Origin: Actinomycetes bacterium
GTDB taxonomy: Bacteria > Actinomycetota > Acidimicrobiia > Spongiisociales > UBA5794
DNA: 8,962 nt
Direction: 5' to 3'
Assembly (NCBI GenBank): GCA_023336855.1
Contig: JAMBLK010000004.1
Span: 1-8,962, forward strand
Shown here: piece after piece, positions 5,949 through 8,962 of the stretch
Position numbering within the stretch: the stretch's first letter is position 1
Layout of the letters: each line of letters starts with the position of its first letter
Program-made: the position numbers and the translations under genes
Notes under the pieces: generated by a model
What the model was told of the DNA's origin: nothing
What the model saw: the letters and a program-made list of their open reading frames with translations, nothing else
The model's database searches: none

Positions 5949-6041
5949 GCGGGTCTCATGGTAGAGGCGGAAGAAGCGTGCGCACACCGATCCGGGTCGT
6001 GGCAACATGGGTTTCGTTGGGGGAGAGAGGAGGCCACCAAC

Positions 6042-6440
6042 GTGGCCATGACAGACGAACACAAGGCGGCGCTTGCCCAGGGTCGCCGTGAGTCGAAGGC
6101 GATCAAGGGTTATCTCGAGGCGATCTCCGTTCCAAAACGACGGGGCCGTCCTGTAACACCCGAGGTACTCGAAGCGAAGATCGTGACCCTCGACGAGAAG
6201 GTGCGTTCCGAGAGGGATCCCCTCTCCCGTGTTGATCTGATCCAAGCGCGGCTCGATGCCCAGGCTGCACTCGAACAGATGACGGCCACCGTCGACATGG
6301 ACATCCTCGAACCGGGGTTCATCGAGCACGTAGCGTCCTACTCGCAACGAAAAGGCATCACATGGGCGGCATGGCGCGAAGCCGGCGTTCCGGCAAGCGT
6401 CCTCTCGGCGGCCGGAGTGAAACGTACCCGAAAGGGGTGA
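6042..6440 (+). CDS. small basic protein with AT-hook-like motif, unknown function
   Basis: A 132-residue protein read from GTG 6042, chosen because AGAGGAGG ends 8 bases before it; the ATG at 6048 is too far from that site. Residues 5-28 look helical. PKRRGRPVTPE (31-41) contains an RGRP core like an AT-hook or the PKRGRP linkers of DNA-binding proteins. Residues 41-85 form a charged, probably coiled-coil helix. The C-terminal part (99-125), YSQRKGITWAAWREAGVPAS plus a short helix, looks like a compact helical domain that could bind DNA. There is no membrane segment. I believe similar actinobacterial proteins exist but know no assigned role; nucleic acid binding is an inference. It is divergent from the prenyltransferase gene with 93 bases between the starts. 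Confidence 0.75.
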   Translation: MAMTDEHKAALAQGRRESKAIKGYLEAISVPKRRGRPVTPEVLEAKIVTLDEKVRSERDPLSRVDLIQARLDAQAALEQMTATVDMDILEPGFIEHVASYSQRKGITWAAWREAGVPASVLSAAGVKRTRKG

Positions 6441-6508
6441 CCGTCGCCGTCGTTCGTGCCGGCGATTACCTCCCGGACGGCCCGACGCACACTCGAAGCA
6501 ATCGCGGC

Positions 6509-6536
6509 TTGTGTTCCTTCAGTCCGTCGGTACTCT
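6509..6536 (+). promoter_or_regulatory. candidate promoter for leaderless hemolysin III-like gene
   Basis: TTGTGT (6509-6514), a 16-base spacer and TACTCT (6531-6536) form a plausible -35/-10 pair. The -10 ends 7 bases before ATG 6544, and no ribosome binding site precedes that ATG, so the mRNA probably starts at the start codon. Confidence 0.5.
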
Positions 6537-6543
6537 TCGCCTC

Positions 6544-7218
6544 ATGAACCTCCCTGTCCCGCGCTGGACGCTCGGGAAGATGCAGAACCCCGTTCGCGGG
6601 TTCCTCCACGGGGCTGCGGCCGTCGCGGGCCTCGTCGGAACCGTCTTTCTCATGTTCCACGCCCCGAACTGGCCGAGCCGGATCGCCGTCCTCGTCTTTG
6701 GTCTCGCGGTCGTGGCTCTCTACACAACGAGTTCGCTCTATCACGCGATCCCGTGGCGAGAGAGGTGGAAGAAGCGCATGCAGCGGATGGATCATTCGAT
6801 GATCTATGTGCTCATCGCAGGCACCTACACGCCAATCGCCGCTCTCGTTCTCGACACACCGTGGCAATGGATCGTCCTGGCAATGGTGTGGACCATCACG
6901 ATCGCCGGCGTCGTCCAGAAGGGACTGTTCCCGAAAGTCCCGGGATGGGTTTCCGTGATGATGTCGACGATCCTCGGATGGATCGGCATCTTCTTCTTCT
7001 GGCCGATGATCCAGCAGCTCGGCTGGCTTCCGGTCGGGTTCGTCCTTGCCGGGGGCGTCCTCTACACGATCGGCATGGTGTTCCTCGTCACCAATCGTCC
7101 TCGCCTATGGCCCAGGGTCTTCTCGTACCACGAGGTGTTCCACATACTGACCGTGTCCGCAACGTCGCTACATTTCCTCGTGATTTGGCGGTACGTCATC
7201 CCGCTCGCCGCCGCGTAG
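6544..7218 (+). CDS. hemolysin III / PAQR-family integral membrane protein
   Basis: A 224-residue protein with about seven hydrophobic segments, matching the size and topology of bacterial hemolysin III (YqfA/TrhA, PAQR superfamily). The family's zinc-site pattern is present: LYHAIPW (H67) after the second helix, RMDHSMIYVLIAGTYTP (D83, H84) and YHEVFHILTVSATSLHF (H196, H200, H210) in the last helices, as well as the N-terminal RGFLHG. Related proteins influence membrane lipid homeostasis, and some are thought to be metal-dependent hydrolases; real haemolytic activity is doubtful. A longer frame from GTG 6511 exists, but the ATG at 6544 fits the family N-terminus and the promoter spacing. The rhodanese gene starts 19 bases after its end on the same strand. 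Confidence 0.93.
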   Translation: MNLPVPRWTLGKMQNPVRGFLHGAAAVAGLVGTVFLMFHAPNWPSRIAVLVFGLAVVALYTTSSLYHAIPWRERWKKRMQRMDHSMIYVLIAGTYTPIAALVLDTPWQWIVLAMVWTITIAGVVQKGLFPKVPGWVSVMMSTILGWIGIFFFWPMIQQLGWLPVGFVLAGGVLYTIGMVFLVTNRPRLWPRVFSYHEVFHILTVSATSLHFLVIWRYVIPLAAA

Positions 7219-7237
7219 AACCAACCGGAGAGCTCTC

Positions 7238-7654
7238 ATGCCCAACCTGAACCGTCAGAACTCCGCCGTCTCCGAAGTACCCGCCGCCGACCCTCAAGAG
7301 GCACTCGCCTTCTTCTCGGCGATGCTGCGCTTCGAAGCGGATTGCTGGGACGTGCACGATGCCATGACAAACGGCCCGCAGGACTTTGTACTCGTCGATG
7401 TTCGCGGACCCGCCGTTTTCGAGAGAGAGCACATCCCGGGCGCCGTCAATCTCCCATACGGCCGGATGGTGGAACGGAATCTGGCCGAGTTCCCGGACGA
7501 CACGTTGTTCGTCATCTACTGCGCGGGGCCACACTGCAACGCAACGGAGAAGGCGGCCGTGAGGCTGGCGAAACTGGGTCGTCCGTTCAAGAAGATGATC
7601 GGTGGAGTCGAGGGCTGGCGCGACGAGGGCTTCGACATCGTCACCACCCCCTGA
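7238..7654 (+). CDS. rhodanese-like domain protein
   Basis: A 138-residue single rhodanese domain preceded by an N-terminal helical extension (about 1-45). Rhodaneses carry sulfur as a cysteine persulfide. Landmarks are VLVDVRGPAVFEREHIPGAVNLPY (51-74; the conserved D-R and the HIPGA turn), the active-site loop starting at C95 in YCAGPHCNAT, a second Cys at 100 inside the loop, and the closing MIGGVEGWRDEGF. The loop with two cysteines could form a disulfide, which may make it redox sensitive; that is inference. GGAG about 9 bases before ATG 7238 serves as ribosome binding site. It lies 19 bases after the hemolysin III-like gene and is probably co-transcribed, followed by the large hairpin at 7659-7709. 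Confidence 0.92.
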   Translation: MPNLNRQNSAVSEVPAADPQEALAFFSAMLRFEADCWDVHDAMTNGPQDFVLVDVRGPAVFEREHIPGAVNLPYGRMVERNLAEFPDDTLFVIYCAGPHCNATEKAAVRLAKLGRPFKKMIGGVEGWRDEGFDIVTTP

Positions 7655-7658
7655 AGGC

Positions 7659-7709
7659 GTCTGGCGTAGAAAACCGCCACGGTGAAAACCGTCGTTTTCT
7701 ACGCCAGAC
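7659..7709. repeat. 51-nt palindromic hairpin between convergent genes, likely bidirectional terminator
   Basis: GTCTGGCGTAGAAAAC (7659-7674) and its exact reverse complement (7694-7709) form a 16-bp perfect stem. The 19-base interior contains a second stem, ACGGT (7679-7683) with ACCGT (7688-7692), closed by a GAAA tetraloop. The octamer GAAAACCG occurs twice (7669-7676 and 7684-7691). It starts 4 bases past the rhodanese stop and ends 10 bases before the Rid-family stop. The T-run lies inside the stem rather than after it. It could be a two-way terminator or a copy of a dispersed palindromic repeat. Confidence 0.8.
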
Positions 7710-7719
7710 ACGGGGTTCG

Positions 7720-8103
7720 TCAGCTGGCGACTTCGGCTTCGACCTCTATCTCAACCTTCCACGCCGGGTCTAGAAGCGCCGCTACCACGACCATCGTGGC
7801 CACCGGCATCGCTTCCCCGAATACCTGCCGGTGAGCTCGGCCGATCTCATCGGCATCCTGCGAATCGGTGATGAACATGCGTGTACGGACGACGTCATCG
7901 ATCGTTGCACCGAGCTCCTCCAGAGCCGCAACGGCTATCTCACCGCAGCGATACATCTGCTCGTATGCCGTGGTTGCGATCGGTTCACCGTCCGACGGTA
8001 TCGGTGCAGTGCCTGCGATCTCGATCCGATTACCGACGCGCACACCTCGCGAGAACCCGTATGGCTCTTCGTAGGGCGAGCCTGATCGCGCGTGTCGACG
8101 GAT
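7720..8103 (-). CDS. Rid (YjgF/YER057c/UK114) family protein with non-canonical start
   Basis: A Rid-fold protein, homologous to enamine/imine deaminases that are soluble trimers. GNRIEIAGTAPI, VVRTRMFITD and the closing WKVEIEVEAEVA are typical. The conserved arginine that follows P-A in true RidA is absent (MPVATMVVV), so classical deaminase activity is unlikely and a Rid4-7-type role is more probable. The frame contains conserved upstream residues, RRHARSGSPYEEPYGFSRG, that belong to the family N-terminus but precede the first usable GTG (8043). The only codon at the right place is ATC at 8103, directly followed by CGT CGA CAC. Starting at 8103 gives 127 residues, the normal family length. 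An in-frame TAG, the stop of the upstream cupin, lies two codons before. Options are an AUC start, a mutated ATG, a shortened protein from 8043, or read-through. Confidence 0.82.
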   Translation of the reverse strand: MRRHARSGSPYEEPYGFSRGVRVGNRIEIAGTAPIPSDGEPIATTAYEQMYRCGEIAVAALEELGATIDDVVRTRMFITDSQDADEIGRAHRQVFGEAMPVATMVVVAALLDPAWKVEIEVEAEVAS

Positions 8104-8106
8104 TGG

Positions 8107-8448
8107 CTAGTACCGCTCGGGGCGAGTGGGGCCGGGAACGCGGATCAACAGAAGCCGTCCGTCCTCGTAGCCGCCGTTGTGGAAGCCGTATTCCTCACCT
8201 GGAGAGATATGGATCGTATCGCCCGGTTCTGCCCGGAAGGTCTCACCCGCGACACGGAATTCCAGATCCCCCGCGACCACGACGTACATGCGGTGCGTCT
8301 TCTCCGAGACTCTGCTGTCACGTTCCGCTCCCATCGGGACCAGGATCTCGGCGACCGACCCTATCGAGAACGCCTCCGAGGAGAGTTCACGCACGGTGAA
8401 ATCGCCGAACTGGAACGGAGCGGCGTCGACGTATCGTTTGTGTTCCAT
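8107..8448 (-). CDS. small cupin-domain protein
   Basis: A 113-residue single-domain beta-barrel cupin. The second half carries the usual cupin cadence: THRMYVVVAGDLEFRVAGETF (about 51-71), then the turn EPGDTIHISPGEEYGFHN (74-91). H52, H80 and H90 are candidate metal ligands, but the first cupin motif has only one histidine, so metal binding may be altered or lost and the ligand or reaction cannot be predicted. ATG 8448 is preferred over the in-frame ATG at 8466 because a TACTAT box (8455-8460 on the complement) ends 6 bases before it and no ribosome binding site serves either start. Its TAG stop (8107-8109) is in the same frame as the downstream Rid-family gene, with only one codon separating the stop from that gene's probable ATC start. 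The two are surely co-transcribed. Confidence 0.85.
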   Translation of the reverse strand: MEHKRYVDAAPFQFGDFTVRELSSEAFSIGSVAEILVPMGAERDSRVSEKTHRMYVVVAGDLEFRVAGETFRAEPGDTIHISPGEEYGFHNGGYEDGRLLLIRVPGPTRPERY

Positions 8449-8454
8449 GGTCCG

Positions 8455-8460
8455 ATAGTA
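8455..8460 (-). promoter_or_regulatory. candidate -10 box for cupin-Rid operon
   Basis: On the minus strand TACTAT, a good TANNNT match, ends 6 bases before the ATG at 8448, predicting a leaderless or nearly leaderless message. No convincing -35 is visible. Confidence 0.42.
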
Positions 8461-8525
8461 CGACATTGAGGTCGGCCGGAATCCGATTCGATGATCCCGC
8501 AGCGTTTTCTGTCACACCCGCCGGA

Positions 8526-8531
8526 TACGGT
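8526..8531 (+). promoter_or_regulatory. candidate -10 box for the 49-residue Cys/His protein
   Basis: TACGGT ends 6 bases before ATG 8538, with no ribosome binding site between. This matches the spacing seen before the cupin, phosphatase and hemolysin III-like genes. Confidence 0.4.
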
Positions 8532-8537
8532 GTCCCC

Positions 8538-8687
8538 ATGATCGAAATGATCCCCCTTCCCAGCATGACCGACGAGCAGATCGAAGCATGGTTCGCCGCA
8601 GCCGGACTGAACGTCGCCGTCGTCGAACACTGCCCGTCGCAGGAGTGCCGAACCTGCGTCGACCACGCTGTCCCGACCGCTGCATGA
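8538..8687 (+). CDS. 49-residue Cys/His small protein, unknown function
   Basis: A small ORF (MIEMIPLPSMTDEQIEAWFA and onward) read from ATG 8538. An in-frame ATG at 8466 would add 24 unlikely residues. Residues 10-24 look like an amphipathic helix. The C-terminal half contains H31, C32, C37, C40 and H43 spaced H-C-x4-C-x2-C-x2-H, a possible small metal-binding knuckle. A -10-like TACGGT lies 6 bases before the ATG, consistent with leaderless expression. It is divergent from the cupin gene and 39 bases upstream of the VapB-like gene. The helix recalls short regulatory peptides, but I do not recognise the family. Coding status rests on start context, composition and the clustered Cys/His residues. 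Confidence 0.55.
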   Translation: MIEMIPLPSMTDEQIEAWFAAAGLNVAVVEHCPSQECRTCVDHAVPTAA

Positions 8688-8726
8688 GCATCATCGCATC
8701 ACCTACTGTGAGGATGTGATGTCTTC

Positions 8727-8962
8727 ATGAGAGAAACGGTGACCCTCGAACCCGACGTGGCCGAACGACTGCGACAGATAGTGGAAGAACGCGACCTCAC
8801 ATTCAGAGAAGCCTTGAACTCAACCCTCCTCATGGGATTGGGAACTGCGGTCGAATCCCAGCCCTATGAGGTTCCGTCGCACGCTCTGGGGTTGAAGCCG
8901 GGCATCGACGGCGATCGGATCATCCACGTCGTGGACGAGATGACAGATGAGGAGTTCATTCG
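8727..8962 (+). CDS. VapB-like ribbon-helix-helix antitoxin (3' end outside window)
   Basis: The frame opens at ATG 8727 and is still open at the window end, giving 78 codons. It begins RETVTLEPDVAERLRQIVEE, a ribbon-helix-helix strand plus helix, then RDLTFREALNSTLLMGLG, the turn and second helix. This closely resembles VapB antitoxins of actinobacteria that read (T)TVTLDPDVA..L. The acidic tail (GIDGDRIIHVVDEMTDEEF) fits a toxin-binding segment. A PIN-domain toxin gene would be expected immediately downstream, outside the window. TGTGAT ends 6 bases before the ATG. The sequence differs clearly from the other VapB-like protein of this window (1058-1303), so the two are independent systems rather than recent duplicates. 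Confidence 0.82.
   Translation, partial: MRETVTLEPDVAERLRQIVEERDLTFREALNSTLLMGLGTAVESQPYEVPSHALGLKPGIDGDRIIHVVDEMTDEEFI

Noticed and set aside
5604..6041. Upstream extension of the AT-hook-like protein
   Set aside because: It runs antisense through the prenyltransferase gene; the ribosome binding site at 6026-6033 supports GTG 6042.
5949..6347. N-terminal extension of the cis-prenyltransferase frame
   Set aside because: It is antisense to the small AT-hook-like protein and not needed: ATG 5948 gives the usual family length.
1..8962. CRISPR arrays, tRNA or rRNA genes, insertion sequences, attachment sites
   Set aside because: No regularly spaced repeats, cloverleaf sequences, transposase motifs or paired terminal repeats were found by eye on either strand.

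Overview
The window is high-GC bacterial DNA with tightly packed genes. It most resembles an actinobacterium, possibly a marine or soil Acidimicrobiia-type lineage. The basis is the mycobacterial-type inositol-phosphate synthase, the short-chain-type cis-prenyltransferase, frequent GTG/TTG starts, and several genes with a TANNNT box a few bases before the ATG, as in leaderless actinobacterial transcripts. The genus is not determined.

Layout. Positions 1-573 (+) are the 3' end of ino1. Facing it is a vapBC-type toxin-antitoxin pair (651-1303, -). A gene-poor stretch (1304-1590) precedes an unusually short stand-alone ABC-F-like ATPase (1591-2175, +), followed by a low-information region with a possible gene remnant and a three-armed inverted repeat. 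A compact minus-strand operon follows: pyrE (3708-4268), a membrane protein with a PH-like domain (3127-3711) and endonuclease IV (2367-3134). Its leader may encode a 26-residue peptide with a long hairpin inside the ORF. A histidine phosphatase (4479-5162, +) converges on a cis-prenyltransferase (5172-5948, -), with an inverted repeat spanning both stop codons. Divergent from the prenyltransferase is a small basic protein with an AT-hook-like motif (6042-6440, +). A hemolysin III/PAQR membrane protein (6544-7218) and a rhodanese (7238-7654) follow on the + strand. A 51-nt palindromic hairpin separates the rhodanese from a minus-strand cupin plus Rid-family pair (8448 down to 7720). At the right edge, a 49-residue Cys/His protein and a second VapB-like antitoxin, cut by the window end, lie on the + strand.

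Most genes are housekeeping: inositol lipid precursors, pyrimidine synthesis, DNA repair and polyprenyl carriers. The accessory content is the toxin-antitoxin material at both ends. I see no CRISPR array, insertion sequence, tRNA, rRNA or recognisable novel defence system. The most notable anomalies are the Rid-family gene, whose conserved N-terminus has no normal start codon and is separated from the upstream cupin only by an in-frame TAG; the large palindrome at 7659-7709; the possible pyrE leader peptide; and the half-size ABC-F protein.
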